Shown: positions 22,626-36,728, counted from the stretch's first letter. The stretch: DNA of 64,000 bases from Protopterus annectens (GCF_019279795.1 NC_056747.1:1003109432-1003173431); one strand, 5' to 3'. Notes: generated from the sequence alone by a model not told the origin. Translations and numbers: made by a program.

Positions 22626-24756
22626 TTGCTTGACATATTAGCACAGTACATGTTCTGCAGCATTGGAGTACAATGACTGAATGAGCAGAATGAGATCAAG
22701 ATTCCTGCGATATTTTTAGTACACTTTGACTATGGATTTCTTGTGGTTTTTCATCACTACTTCAGATCACTCAAATTCAAATCACAGTTGTTCAAGCATA
22801 ACATTGTAAGGTTTTAATTCCCGATGTGTTCTTCTTACTTCAGATAGCAGTTCAGTCCCAGTGCTCATAAATTAGCATTTATTGGTTGACCAGTCCTGTG
22901 GCCTCCTAAAGAAAAGATGACACTTATCAATGACTATCCTTTTTTCTAGATGCAGCAGTCTTGGACTGAAAACATTAAAGTAAGGGTAGTGCAGGTTGGG
23001 GAACCCCCCCCCCTACATAAGGGATACAAAACATTCCTTCAGTGTTTCACAACTTGTCTTATTTGCCTATAACTTTACATGCTTGAGTACAGATGTTATG
23101 GCCAGCTGTGTACTTAAGCTGTTAGTTATGAATATCATTTACCAGGGAACTGTGACTCGTGTTCCGGTGCTTTGATAATTTGTACTGGATCCCTTTTTGT
23201 AACTGAGTGGGAACAACAAGGCCAGGGACACCATAGGGTGTCCTGAAGTGGAGCAGGTAGGATCATATTTCCAGTGATGTTTGAAACAAGTGATGGTTCA
23301 TTAGCAATTACAGCCATGCATATGTATTTTTGTTTTCACAGTGTTCTTCTTTTAATCTAGAGTAGGACAATAGCTCAGCAGGAGGGTTTTGGCATGGGCA
23401 GTAACATTCTACAACCTATGACCATTTCACATGAATAACTGAAATGAGCATGAGTCCCTCTGTAAAACAGGCACTGTTTGGTAAGGACAGATAGCTTACA
23501 GTACTAAGAATCTCAGAAATGAGAGAAAGACTAAAATAGTAAGGTACTGTCACTATTCATACATCTGGGCTGAAGCTTTGCACTTTTCTGTCTATTTCAG
23601 AATATGCATGACTTCAGCTTTTTCTCTCTATCTTTTTTACTGAATTCTTTTAAATGAATTATTTTTTGACTAGAATACTACTGCTATAGACCTTTTAAAC
23701 ATGGGGGGATCAATCCCCGATGGAGCGTCCTGAAAACTAGCTCACATACTGGATACACACATCCTAGTGCTATTCAACACTACACAAACCATCTCCCCTA
23801 AATTTTAACTATGCATGTAAACAATCTGACATGACACTGCACCCATAAAAACATTTCGCCTTTACAAAGTTTCATTATACATTTGGTCATCTATATATAA
23901 ATGTAAATCTTATATAATTTATTTATACTAGAGATACTAAAGCAAATTAACAATGTACATCATACATCTTGATGTGTACAGTGAGCTATACAAATTATAC
24001 CCAGGAATAAAACCAAGCAGTGATTTATCTTTAATACACTGTGAGATAGATCAATCATCTCCAGAAATAATCTGTGTTTTCATAAAGTATGTGTGACAGC
24101 AAAAAAATGAAACTACGCCAAGCACTTTTATATTAAAACACATCTTCTGACTACACCGCCAGCCTTTTGTTTTAGTAGATTACGTTCTACCTTCATCACC
24201 CAAGTCTTATAGAATCCCTAGTTATTTTGTTAAAATTCAACTTCTTCCACAAATATTTTTGTATGGTTTCATAAACCATACATGCCAGTAGAATTGCTTC
24301 ATTTCCTATCATCTTCCCACTCATCTGTTTATACTCATGACCCTATTAACTACTGACTGTATTATTTTCTTAAAAGTTGACTTTCACTGATTAGCTCCAG
24401 GAAAAGGATACTACATTGTTCTACATTCAGTACAGATTGTATATGTGCACTTCTATCATGTGATTTTTATTCACATTGCTTCAAAAGGATGATGTGCATT
24501 TATGTTTTGATTTTACTAATCAAAATATCACCTAAAATGGTGTCTCTTACCAGCAAGATTTGTAATTTTTACAGCTGTAATACACTTGAGTGTCCTGGCT
24601 ATGTACAGAGAGCATTATTAAAAGTTATCAACAGTTTTCATTTCTGTCTTTCCGCTAATTCAGCACATCATTCAAATGTACAGTTATATTCACCTCATTT
24701 CACTTTATCAAACTAGCATATGAAATGGTTTTCCATTTCCTGTGCCATCACTGTAA
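22626..24756. other. No gene or element recognised
   Basis: AT-rich DNA with no long open frame, array or terminal repeat that I can support. An 'atagctcagcaggag' stretch near 23370 is faintly tRNA-like but lacks a partner B box. Confidence 0.5.
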
Positions 24757-24998
24757 GGATGGCACAGTGGTACAGTGGCAGTGTTGTCACCTCACGGCAA
24801 GATGCTCTCCAGTTCAATTCTCGGCTGGGGTGCCATCTGTGCAGAATATGCATGCCCTCCCGGTGTTCATGTGGGTTTCCTCCCACATTAGGAAAAACAT
24901 GTATCTGGAGTGTTTCTCCCCAGGCCTCTGCTGAAAATTGGCTTTGTTCCAAGTCGGGCTTTCTCGGTTAACACGTTAAATAAATAAATTTTAAAAAA
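24757..24998 (+). mobile_element. tRNA-headed SINE with L2-like 3' tail
   Basis: The head 'ggcacagtggtacagtggca' and the B-box-like 'agttcaattctcg' are typical of tRNA-derived SINEs and do not fold as an intact tRNA. The body contains 'tgtgcagaatatgcatg' and 'catgtgggtttcctccca'. The 3' end from 'ccaggcctctgctgaaaatt' to 'ggttaacacgttaaataaat' resembles the 3' end of the L2 LINE at 55243-55340. Confidence 0.75.
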
Positions 24999-26212
24999 CT
25001 GTCAAAAACATAAAAGGTTATCAGAGGCTGAATAGACTGGGCAATCACTTTCTTAGTTCTGAATGTGTTAGCAAAAACAGTTATTCTAGTAATTTTCTAG
25101 GTTTAGAGCAGGAAGCCAGTGACATATTACCAATGGACAGGAGGTAGAAAGAAGTCTTTTATTCTGTCACTGTCTTTTGGTGGTCAGAAACTGGAAGATA
25201 TGACTGCCTAGCATTAGCAGGGGATGCTTAACATTTGTTAAGGTTGAGTCTTTTACCACTCTAACACAACTGATTTGTATTTTCCTGAATATCAGAGCGT
25301 AATCAGTGTGCTCCATGTACTACATAAATATTAATGTAGCCAGAGATGCTCAAGCTCCACAGATACAGTTCATTAACACAGATGTTAAACTATGTTGGCA
25401 AGTAATCCTAACATACTTAAATACATAATCTTTTAATGATCTGATCATTTTTTATAATACTAACAGTTTTTGATATCCATAATTCATATTTTTTTAAATA
25501 CATTAATCTTCATAATACTGTTTTACTCAGTTTATAAGCATATTAAAGCAATCTGCAGAAACTTCCTGTCTTAATAATCCACAATTATCTTTCCAGTTTT
25601 AATACTATGTGCATATATGCTAAAATATATCATTAAATATATGTTTGTGAGACATAACACTGAATAAGTAAACTCCAAGGATACATGCTTGGGACACTCT
25701 TTGATTTAATGAAACCCTTGTGATCAACTTCCTTCAAGATCCCCAGCCCATTTTCAGTTACAAAACAAATTCTAAATTCAAGACACCTGAGACATTTCAA
25801 AATCAGAACTTTACAAGCTTAGATAATAATCATATGTGATGACCTGAAACAATGGCCTAAGAAAGGCATATCTAAACTATATCAGCGTGCAATTCGCTGT
25901 CCAAATGAATGTTATATTGCTCTAAAAATGCGACTTTTAATCAGCTAGACCTGCATGAAGTAAAAACACGTTGTAAGACATTAGTTATCTCAGTCTCCCT
26001 TGCTTGGTATTACATTATCTCCAGCACTAATTTCTCTGTAGTTTTACCTACAGATGAAATCAAATTCAATAGGATAAAGTTTAATATCACATTTGTCACC
26101 TCTGTTCTTATAAATTTCTTTGATTATCATCTTCCTGCAGTCATCAGCCACAATGTTCTTATGAAAGCTTATTAATCAAGTTTTAAGTATCTGTCAACGT
26201 ATCCTGTTCTGC

Positions 26213-26214
<2 letters not shown>
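24999..26214. other. No gene or element recognised
   Basis: AT-rich DNA. The 88-codon frame at 25909-26175 shows no domain and no homolog that I recognise. Confidence 0.5.
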
Positions 26215-26290
<76 letters not shown>

Positions 26291-26310
26291 TGCGCATGTG
26301 TGTGCATGTA
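26215..26310. repeat. (TG)n microsatellite
   Basis: About 70 bp of pure TG followed by interrupted units up to 26310. Confidence 0.97.
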
Positions 26311-26858
26311 AGAGAGCCTTTCTAGGTATTTGCAGCGTATAATGGATCTTGGATCAGTTGGGGCTTCTGTTTTTAAGGAGGCATATCTCCCCTTTCCTTT
26401 AGAGTAAAAAATGTTTTTAATTAACTATATTGCATTTGATTTTATTTAAGTACACAGGAGACCATATTTCCTTGAGAAACAAGGATACAAGTGGATTTCC
26501 CTTTGACTTATTTCTCTGAGATACTCAAGGAAAGATTTCCTGGTGTCCAAACAATTTCTGTCTGGTCTTAGCTCTATTTTACTCTATTATTCTCTTATTT
26601 CACATTTTACTTTCAGACCTATCCCCTGCTACCTCCTTTTAGCTTCCATACATTTATTCCTGCATGATTTCTTGTATTCTTTATTCATTTTATTAATTAG
26701 GTATTTGCAGCATTTGTTGATGCAAAGGCAATTTTCATCCTAACAGTGTTGCTCTTTAATATATTTTCCAATATTCTTTGAAAAATAGACGGCCTAGAAT
26801 TCACAGAGCATAGTAATCATAATGTAACTTTCAGCATCAGTATTACGTAATGCCACTT

Positions 26859-27136
26859 GGTGGTACAGCGGTTAGAGTTGTCGCCTCACATCAAGAGCTT
26901 CTTCAGTTCGATTCTCGCCTTGAGTTCCTTCTGTGTGAAGTCTGCATGTCCTCCCTGCGGTCAAGTGACATTTGAAAGACATGCAGGTAGGTGTGTGCGT
27001 GAATGGGTCTGCCTTCTTTTAAGTTTGAGTATTGGGCTGGCAACGCGGCACCATAAAAACCCACTGCCAATCATTAGTGGATCAGAGTTCCGCTGTGGCA
27101 ACCCCTAACTGGGAAAAGCCAAAAGACTATTTTATC
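26859..27136 (+). mobile_element. tRNA-headed SINE, 'gctgtggc' tail type, with 14-bp TSD
   Basis: The head 'ggtggtacagcggttag', the B box-like 'agttcgattctcg' and the body 'cttctgtgtgaagtctgcat' are followed by the tail 'gagttccgctgtggcaaccc' and 'gggaaaagccaaaagac'. ACGTAATGCCACTT flanks it at 26845-26858 and 27137-27150, so it is a complete 278-bp insertion. Confidence 0.88.
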
Positions 27137-27856
27137 ACGTAATGCCACTTTATAAGCAATGGACAAATCTAGTTTAGAAAACACAGTTCCACAATGTATC
27201 ATGGCCATCTGCTCTTTCATTAGCATGGGAAGACACAAGTCGGTGCATGCAGACTGATTAATGGTCAATTTCTAATCAACATAAAGGGAACACTGAGATA
27301 TAATCAAAGAATTAATGAACAGAGCATGAAAACTAGACTGATTATGAATGAATAAATACGGTAGAAATCAAGTTCATACAGTTAAGTGTTGAGGCTGATT
27401 TCTGATAATCATCTTTAAAAACTTAACTATTTTATTCACAACTTCTCCATTCATAATCTGACAGATATTAATTATATAAATCAATTCCTAATTACAAATC
27501 ATAAACCATACCATAACTGGAAGGCACTTGCAGTGAATTTGAGCTGGGAAATACATATATAGGCATCTATGCATACATATATACATACTTGTGTGTAAAT
27601 CATCTTAAATATATTGATTAGCTCAGTTTTTTATGCCCATTGCAATGAGCCATACTTCAACTCTCTTTTTATTGAACAAGAGAAGAAGACCTGACCATTC
27701 CCGAAGAAGCTATGTATAACCTAATTTCTTACTTGTGATGATGCCCATTTGGAGTTGTAATGAGGCAGGAGCAGATCATTGGGAGTGGCATTTCCTGAGG
27801 TCAATTGTCTTCTGGAAAGAGTTAGTCATTGGTGTTGCAAGTGTGCATGTCTATGG

Positions 27857-28190
27857 TTTAAAACGTAGTGTTTTGAAATTCAGCATTGTAAGATTTGGAT
27901 GAAATATATAAAACCAAACTAGGTTGGGGGCAATGCCCCACACACCTTCCAATGTGAGGGGCTGTGCCCCCCACACCCACCCTAACTATATATACTAACT
28001 CCAGGATTACACTACATTGGGGAAAAGGGCATATTCCTTTTACTTGCCTTACAGTACTCTACACAGTGCCAGTACTTCACTTCAGTGAAATGAGATTCGG
28101 TGAAATGAGTTTTCAGTAATTTGAGCTTTCAGCAATTTGGTGAGGGTGAACTGAAAGTCAGTGAAATTAGCTTTTGATGAAACCAAGTAG
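27857..28190. mobile_element. Possible hairpin DNA element with GC-rich centre
   Basis: Two GC-rich palindromic words, 'tgggggcaatgcccca' and 'ggggctgtgcccccc', sit in AT-rich flanks. The right flank repeats 'ttcagtgaaatgag', 'ttcagtaatttgag' and 'ttcagcaatttggtgag', resembling the end words of the element at 41536-42007. The ends are not defined. Confidence 0.35.
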
Positions 28191-28196
28191 ACCCAT

Positions 28197-28201
<5 letters not shown>

Positions 28202-28251
<50 letters not shown>
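28202..28251. repeat. (TA)n microsatellite
   Basis: 50 bp of pure TA, bordering the hairpin element on its left. Confidence 0.97.
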
Positions 28252-28756
<505 letters not shown>

Positions 28757-28760
<4 letters not shown>

Positions 28761-29159
28761 TTTATTATTTGCATTTGTTGACTGGAAAAATCTGACAGGT
28801 TTATTTATCCCTTTTTAGCAGAGGGTTGTGGGAGCAAAACTTCACAAATTATAGGCAGATTTAGAGAAACTGCAAGATCAAAACAAAATTAACAATAGTA
28901 ATAACAGCTGATTATGGTAGTAAAATAAACAAATTATAAGCACATTTAGAAGGAATTATGAGATGCAAACTTATATTTTCATAAGTAACAACAACTTATT
29001 AACTTAGTTTATACATTCCTAGGTGAATACAAGGCTAACTGTCTTGAAGGGTCATTTTAAGCCTAGCCATGTTATCCCATTAAGCATTCAAATTACCTTT
29101 ACCATGATTTTTATTTCTATACCTCCCATTTATGAATGATTGTTTATGTGATCATTCAA
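28757..29159. other. No gene; short L2-tail-like scrap at 28757-28800
   Basis: The phrase 'catttgttgactggaaaaat' followed by 'ctgacagg' resembles the shared SINE/L2 3' end. The remainder is unassigned. Confidence 0.35.
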
Positions 29160-30040
29160 CTGAGTACTTAAAGTAGATGTTGATGTAGGATAGGGCATTT
29201 AGGTGGTGTCTCTGTCCATAGGTCGAATTGCGGCAGTCATGGGATAAATTTTCTTAATCCCATAAATGAATCCAAGTTGCTATTGAATAGAGACAGGACT
29301 GTTCTTTGTTTTATGTCGATGGGAAGGCTACTTCAGAGTAGTGGTATCCCTTTGGATATATACTGGATATATACCTGTCCCTGCAAAACACTATGTTTAT
29401 CTTTCAGTGGAGGTTACGGATTCTGGATCAGGTATTTCTGATACCATTTGACTTTCAGATGTGCAGTTGGCCTATTTGTACTGGGTCAGCAAGCTAGGCA
29501 AAGATTGTTTCTTAATAGTCTAGATGAGATCGTGTATAGAGGTAGATCTTTTAGGTGGTCAGTGTAGGTCATGTGGTTTAATACCTCTATTCTCTATGTG
29601 AGGAACCTTTGTGGGTGCCCAAATTGTTGCATATGTCCAGATAGCTATATACCAATGGGGATATTATACTCAAGGATGAGCCTCATGAGACTGAGGACAG
29701 TACACCAAGATGCCATCCCTTTGCTTATAAGCTGAGCAATACAGAAAGATTTCTTCACAACAGTAGACGCATATTGGTCAAATACTAGGTCACTGTCTAT
29801 GTGTGTTCCTAACTCTCTAACTATTGGATTGTGTTTTAAGGGTGCATTCTCAATGTAGTAGTTTCTCATGGCAGCCAGTTTCCCAAAGGATACGATAATG
29901 CACTTTTTGGCATTTGGCTTTAGTCCATGACCCTAGTATCAGTTATTTGTTTTGGACAAACCTTCCTGGTGAATGGTTCAGTCTGTTGGTAATTCAATGA
30001 CTGCTTCAAGGTTGCAGTCATTTGCAAATGGACATTCACC
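29160..30040 (-). pseudogene. CR1 LINE, RT thumb and C-terminal part, decayed
   Basis: On the minus strand, from high to low coordinates, FANDCNLEAVI (a changed FADD motif), GLKPNAKKCIIVSFGK, ELGTHIDSDLVFDQY and LMRLILEYNIPIGI can be read, followed by a C-terminal stretch near 29300-29200 (LFNSNLDSFMG). The order matches the CR1 copy at 61450-62280. Frameshifts and stops interrupt it. It belongs to the same broad family as the other CR1 copies here but in opposite orientation. Confidence 0.8.
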
Positions 30041-31512
30041 AGAATATATATGTCATATGTCATATGTTAGATAGCTTTTATTTATCTCGAGTACTATATG
30101 CTGTAATTTTCTTCACCGTTCATAGTGTCACTTACAGATTTCATATATAGGTAGATAAACAAGTATTTACAGTATTTGCACTTTTTTTAGCAGTGTCTTT
30201 CTAGTGTACATGCTGACAACATTTTAGTATTAGAAGTGGTTATATTTATTGGGTTGAAAATGGGGGTGAGGAAAGGGTTTTAGTAGTGTCTGTTGGCATG
30301 TTGAACTGAGTTCTACATTTGGTGTAAGGAGTACAAGTTTACACCATGGACAAGATTCCAAAAGACCTGCTTTCATTGTAAATGATCACTTACACCAAGA
30401 TCAAGTGCCTTAGAATCATCACCTGGTTTCTGAGCATTATATCTGCTGTATCACAAGTCAGTAACACAAGTCACAGACAGAGACTGCAAAATATACTTGT
30501 AGCATATAAAACAATGCCTTTTTTAAAGATTGTGTACATAATAAACAATGCATAATAAACAGTGGTGTACTATGCACTCTGGTGCTGAAGATACTTCTGA
30601 TCAGTATTTTACATTCAAGTGCAGTATGCCACAGCTGGGAACAACTGTTTGGGACTGTGTTATTTGACAGTGTTGCTAAATCACTGTTTCCTGCTACATT
30701 ATAATCCATTATCATGCCTAAATGAGCGTCATAAAGATTTAGCATTCATTAAGTATGATGACTAAGTGAAGGTCTTTACTATATTATGATAATAAGGACA
30801 TTTGGAGTATTGGAAGTTCCTAGTGGTAGGAGCTCTGCAGCATCACTATTGTTGGGGGGTGGGGGGCTTGTGGTAACAAGGTTGCCAGCACCACAGAGAA
30901 CTATATTACAAGTAGTTTTTTTTTTCCTGCTGTTCAAAGAATTTTTTTTAATTCAAAAATGATTTGCTGCTCAGTTCTGATAGCTGAGTAACACATCAGC
31001 TCAGAAAAGGGACTGAAGGAATCCCAAAAACAGGTATGCAGTTAATTTCTTGCATGTTACCCCATTCGGACCCAAACATATGTAGCTGATGTAACATTCA
31101 TTAATTACATAAAATCCTGGGGGGTTGTTTGCATGCGAATTCCATACATAAAGGAGTATGGCTACCCCAAGAGGTAAGACCATGTGCAGAGCCTTTGCCT
31201 TCGTGTACCAAATTTGGTATGTCATTCTCTGAATACCACCCCTGTTCAACAGTGCAAGTGCCTAGGTATAGCACTCTTAATCTCTAGAGCATCACAGCTG
31301 TTAGTCTTCCTAATGGGATATTTTTTTCCCTTGGCTGATACAATATCTTACAGATTTCTTGATTATAAATCTGATATTGCATGATACTGGGAACTGCTTG
31401 TTGGCACACTAAGGACTTTTGTTCAATAATCCATCAAAACTGCTACCCTTTCCAAAGGAGAAATACATATTTTTTGTTTCCTTTAACTTATTTATTTAAG
31501 TAGAATTGTGGT

Positions 31513-31514
<2 letters not shown>
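30041..31514. other. No gene or element recognised
   Basis: AT-rich unique-looking DNA. Short open frames (for example the 95-codon one at 30458-30745, minus) show no family feature. Confidence 0.5.

Positions 31515-31577
<63 letters not shown>
31515..31577. repeat. (GT)n microsatellite
   Basis: About 62 bp of pure GT. Confidence 0.97.
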
Positions 31578-31578
<1 letters not shown>

Positions 31579-31910
31579 TAGTGTGAAAGCAATGTAAAAC
31601 ACATTTGTCAAAGCAAAACATTGTCTGTATTAATGGAGAGGAGCAGCAATATTATAGGGAAACCACAGAGACACTCAAGTAGGGGGAGGGCAATGTCAAT
31701 GTTTCATGTATAATTTGCAGATATTCCTTTATCTTGCTTTTCATTTTGAATTGTATTTTCTTTGCTATGATTTATTCTTGCATTTTCTTTCACTTTGTTG
31801 TCAGCAAATATTAAAATGATCCAAGGCTGAAGCCACATGTAATTAAGATCTTGTGATAAGTGCTGTAGAGCTGTTTGGAGCCTGTATATACTGTGAATAT
31901 GTTCCATAGC

Positions 31911-32170
31911 ATTGCCACATTAAGATAAATGCATAGCATTGGCATTTGAAAAAGTATTCTATCCCATGATGCATTAACTCTAATATCAATGGCCAGTATG
32001 TTCATGATGGGTAGACTCTTAACATTGTTCTTGCTGAGCCATTGCCACTTTAAGATAAATGCATAGCATTGGCATTTGAAAAAGTATTGTATCCTATAAT
32101 GCATTGACTCTAATATCAATGGCCAGTGTGTTCATGACAGGTGGACTCTTAACATTGTTCTTGCTGAGCT
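31911..32170. repeat. Two-copy tandem duplication, 130-bp unit
   Basis: 'attgccac' at 31911 recurs at 32041. Both copies run through 'agataaatgcatagcattgg' and 'tctaatatcaatggccagt' to 'cttaacattgttcttgctga'. They differ by roughly ten point changes. No gene is implied. Confidence 0.9.
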
Positions 32171-32447
32171 GCTATTTTGTACAGAATAAAAGTTACCATT
32201 TTTATTGTAAATGCTGATGGAGTCTGACAATACTGACACTGCCATTCAACATGACTGGGTAACCAGAGGTGCATATTAAGACATATAGTGACTGAAACTA
32301 AGGACATAATCTCTGGCTAGTGCCACTTTAGTATCCAAAAGCCTATCTATATCCATGGACAATATGGCAGTTTTTTTATGCTGCTGTTAAACTGAGGTGC
32401 AAAGCTAATATGCAGTTCAGTTAGGTCTGCAGCAATAATAATAAAAA

Positions 32448-32448
<1 letters not shown>

Positions 32449-32513
<65 letters not shown>
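32449..32513. repeat. (CA)n microsatellite
   Basis: About 65 bp of pure AC. Confidence 0.97.
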
Positions 32514-32514
<1 letters not shown>

Positions 32515-33065
32515 GGAGTATAATCCTTTGCATCAGCAGCTCTGTGGAATAGAAGGATAAAGCCCTGATTACTTGACAGACATTCTGACTTTGATTAGGA
32601 GCTTGTGTGTCTGTAAGAACTGGCAGAGGAGCATTGGAGTGAGTGACAGCTGCCAGCTCACCTTTTCTGGACAGTAGGGGAGTATGGTCTGCTCCATACC
32701 ATCCAACTCTCAATGGTTAATGGAGAGCTAATCAGGGCTCCTGGGCAGGAACAAATGGGTTATAGGGCTCTTGCCCAGCCAAGGAGTGCCTGGGTCCAGT
32801 GACCCTGGAATGAATGAGTTGATTGTGTGAGTAGTACAGCCATTAGACAAAGTATTAGGGGGAGCAGAAAAAAATGGATAATGCTTTGCATCAGGCTATC
32901 AGTTACTTTGTTTAGGTAATGCTGCTGTTGTCTGCACCACATAATACATATGTCTATGTTACTTTATTAACCATCAGATTCATGCAACTCATACTTGTCA
33001 ACTGTCTCTTATTTTGAATATTTTCCCTGATTTTGCCTCATATTTTTGTCATATCTCACATAATT
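32514..33065. other. No gene or element recognised
   Basis: Unassigned DNA between the (CA)n array and the L2-type tail. No domain is visible in the short open frames. Confidence 0.45.
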
Positions 33066-33180
33066 TTAGTTATTTATTTATTTCTTTATTTGTCCGTTTA
33101 TTTACATTTTTTTACCGGGATAGTCCAATGGGCCAAAGAGCTCATTTTCAGTGAAGGCCCAGGGAGAAAAGCTCCACAGA
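33066..33180 (-). mobile_element. L2-type 3' end fragment
   Basis: It starts with TTTATTTATTT, then 'accgggatagtccaatggg', 'ctcattttcagtgaaggcc' and 'agggagaaaagctccaca'. This is the shared 3' end seen at 55243-55340 and 56393-56490. Only the tail is present, so a LINE and a SINE origin cannot be told apart. Confidence 0.65.
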
Positions 33181-33483
33181 CATAGAAAACATACAATAGA
33201 TGCAATAGATTTTTCTATGGACAACACTGAGAACTGCAGTCATTCATAATGTCAGTAGAGTTTAGCACTCCTTATTGTTCATAAAATGTATGTTGATTTA
33301 AAACCTGTTGTTATATTAACTTTGTTAGAGAATTAGAGTAATATTCAGAAACTGCCATTTATCTGAGTCCTTTATCTTCACATCATGTTTGGCTTTGTCC
33401 AGAATTCTTGAGCAAAGAAGCTGAGAAATATGAACTAGATGGATAAAGCAGCTGAAAGTAAAATTATTTGATCCCATGTAATA

Positions 33484-33828
33484 TTGCCATCCATCCATCC
33501 TCAACCCCCTTTCCCATTTTTGCACATTGGGTCAGGGTGTCACTCCAACAGTGACAATCATCTAGACCCAAGGTTTACACCTCCAGGTGGCTAGTGCTGT
33601 TTCAGTAGTTCATCCATATCACACACTCACACCTAGGGTCAAGTTAGAGTGTCCAGTCCACCTGATGCATGTCTTTCGAATGTGGGGGGAAACTGGATCA
33701 CCCAGAAGAAACCCACATGAACACAGAGAGGACTTGCAGACTCTGCACAGAAGGAACTACAGCTGAAAATCGAACTGAAGGACCTCTTGCTGTGAGGTGA
33801 CAAAGAAAACCACTGTACCACTGTGCTG
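33484..33828 (-). mobile_element. tRNA-headed SINE-like element, 'ggatgg' tail type, with 11-bp TSD
   Basis: Read on the minus strand, the head 'ggcagcacagtggtacagtg', B box-like 'agttcgattttcag' and body 'ttctgtgcagagtctgcaag' are followed by 'gtgggtttcttctgggtga' and a different 3' end terminating in (GGAT)n. CCCATGTAATA flanks it at 33473-33483 and 33829-33839, so the 345-bp unit is a complete insertion. Confidence 0.8.
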
Positions 33829-33839
33829 CCCATGTAATA

Positions 33840-35097
33840 GGTCAAAATGTGTAGCAATGTGACTTGTTCAAATGTATCCGTGATATGTGATTCATATCAA
33901 TATTCAAATAAAATGTCTGTTTTTCTCTTGTAGATAAACTTACTTACGTTGACTGATGTTTAAGCCTACGTCATTTCTCTGCATTATCTGGCATGAGATA
34001 ATTGAAAAACAACGTTCACTTACTGTAGATTAAAGTTCTCAGTGTTGTGCATTATCAAACTAGGACTCATATTCTCAGATGAACAATACATTGCAGGAAC
34101 ATAGCTTGGTATTAAAATTTGAATATGCCCTTCCTTTGACTGTGCTTAGCACCCCTTATACTCCATTCTGCCTGAAAAAAACTCTGCAGATTTACACTGT
34201 ATGGCAGTAAAGTAACACACTGTTGTTATGAGAGCACTACCCATCTCACGAGGAGCAGCCTCTCTGCTTGTTATCACAGTCTGCCTTATTCTTCACAAAA
34301 TAGTCTACCTTCTCCTAGCCTGCATACATGCTCAGTTCAATGTCCACTGCTCATTACAAAAATCATAGATCAGCTTTCAACACTTTAAAAAGACTCCTTT
34401 TACTTTATTTACAACTGAGCAAGTATTCACTAAAACTGATCCAGTGATCTGGAAAGACATTACACCAAATAATCTCAGTGAACCAAAATATTCTTAGTCT
34501 ATATTTTTACAGTATTCTGCTATATCCTGCATTTTCATCATCCCACTCAACCAGACTCCCCCATCTCTGACTTGCGGCATCCTCAGTCTCTTATTTTATG
34601 TTCTATACTATACTATACATATAAACTTTGTCTCTCACTTCTAAATGTAACATTTGGTTTAATCTGCCATCTATCATGCTGCCATATGCCAGTTTGTATA
34701 CATTTCTTTCTGCCTTTATCAAATAATGTTACCAAACACTAGCTATTAAAAGTTATTATCCTGCAATTTACTACTTAATTCAACATGCTTTCAAGTAATA
34801 CTGCAATTAGCAACTTAATAAATTACTAACTTGTAAATGTCAAAACATACTTATCCAATATGCTTGTAATTGGTGTGCATATAAACTGTAACACACTATT
34901 TAATGTCACCTTGTAATGCTATTTATGCCATTTATTCTACAAATCTGTACTAAGTTGTGTTACTGTCACTTTATGTGTACCACTATGTAATCCCTGTCAT
35001 ACTGAAAAAGGTCAGTTTGACCAGCCTACTTACTAAGTTAACAGACTAGATAAGATGAAGGAAAAAAACAAAGGAAAAAAGAAAGAAGGAAAATAAT

Positions 35098-35099
<2 letters not shown>
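33840..35099. other. No gene or element recognised
   Basis: AT-rich DNA with no long open frame and no terminal repeats seen. Confidence 0.5.
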
Positions 35100-35169
<70 letters not shown>

Positions 35170-35198
35170 AGCATGTGTAGGCATGTGCATGTGTGTGC

Positions 35199-35263
<65 letters not shown>

Positions 35264-35267
35264 CATG

Positions 35268-35322
<55 letters not shown>

Positions 35323-35323
35323 A

Positions 35324-35356
<33 letters not shown>

Positions 35357-35371
35357 CTTTGTGCAGAGATA

Positions 35372-35446
<75 letters not shown>

Positions 35447-35450
35447 CATC

Positions 35451-35508
<58 letters not shown>
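35100..35508. repeat. Very long interrupted (GT)n microsatellite
   Basis: About 410 bp of GT broken by short islands (gagagcatgtgtaggcatg, atgtccgtg, ctttgtgcagagataag, gcgtgcatccatg). The 150-180 codon CV/HT frames on both strands are artefacts. Confidence 0.97.
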
Positions 35509-35509
<1 letters not shown>

Positions 35510-36566
35510 ATTCACCCATGCACTCAGAGCAAAGGTTTCATTATATCATCTAAACATTTTTCTTTGTTTAAATACAGCAAACTTTGTGGTGTGGCAAGTC
35601 TTTTAGGTCTTAAATTTACATTTAACATAATCTTCTAAAGAAGTATCAGCTTTGTCACAAATTACCTAGATTTTCTTCAGAATCTGATCTGTTTTTGTTG
35701 CAATGCGATTGCATGCCATGTACAACAGTAGTTGAAAAGCCCCAAAGAAGCATTAATTTAATAAATTTTTTAAACTGCAAAACTAAACATATTTGAAAAG
35801 GTAGATTATTGCTGTAAAAACATTTATTTAGTAATTATCCCATGAAAGAGGAAAATCTTTTTCTGTTGTTAATATGTTTGTCTTAAACATGCATCATCTT
35901 GTCAGGAATATGAAATATAATCAAACTATTTGCGCTATTATATTTTTGTAAGTTTCGCAGCTTCCTTTCTGTGAATTGTAGATTTGCCTTTTTTATTATC
36001 CTACTATCCTTATTTTTGCTGAATGCTATCTGCACAAGTTTGGAACTGTTGACATTTTACCAGTCTATACATTTCTCTCATCAATCATCTTTTAAAGAAA
36101 AGATATATGTGTGGGCTTAATTTGTGGGTGATTCTGTCCTTCAGAGCTTGAAAAGCTTTGATCTGCTCTCTGAAATTTTTTCATAGCTCAACCTTTTCTT
36201 AGTGCAACTAGAGTGCCCACCGTGAAACTTTGTTTAATTTAAATAACTTTAAAGCTTCACATACATGGGAAAATGAACAAAACTGTAGCATTAAGTAAAC
36301 ATTATAGAGGAGAGATGCTTATTTAGAAGTTTATCTTAGAAATAAACCGAGTGATGACATAAATGTACTTGGTGACAGACTTGTAGCAGTAAAGGATAGC
36401 CTAAAGTGGCCATCGATTAATTCTGTCAGTCATGCATTAAGAATGACAGGCAATCAAAACTTCATCATGCAGATAAAGATGTATTACCTTGGGTAGGTAC
36501 AACGGATATCTTCATGTCAACCTTAAGCAGTTTATACAAATACCACTAGGTCCATATATGTATATA
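35509..36566. other. No gene or element recognised
   Basis: AT-rich DNA without recognisable features. Confidence 0.5.
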
Positions 36567-36614
36567 CAGATAGATAAAGAGAGAGAGCTAGATGGATAGA
36601 TAGATAGATAGATT

Positions 36615-36703
<89 letters not shown>

Positions 36704-36728
36704 GAGATAGATAGATAGAAAGATAGAT

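Noticed and set aside
23360-23430. tRNA-like 'tagctcag' word
   Set aside because: No matching B box or acceptor stem.
24757-24830. Functional tRNA gene
   Set aside because: A- and B-box-like words belong to the SINE head. No clover-leaf with anticodon arm can be formed convincingly. The same holds for the other SINE heads.
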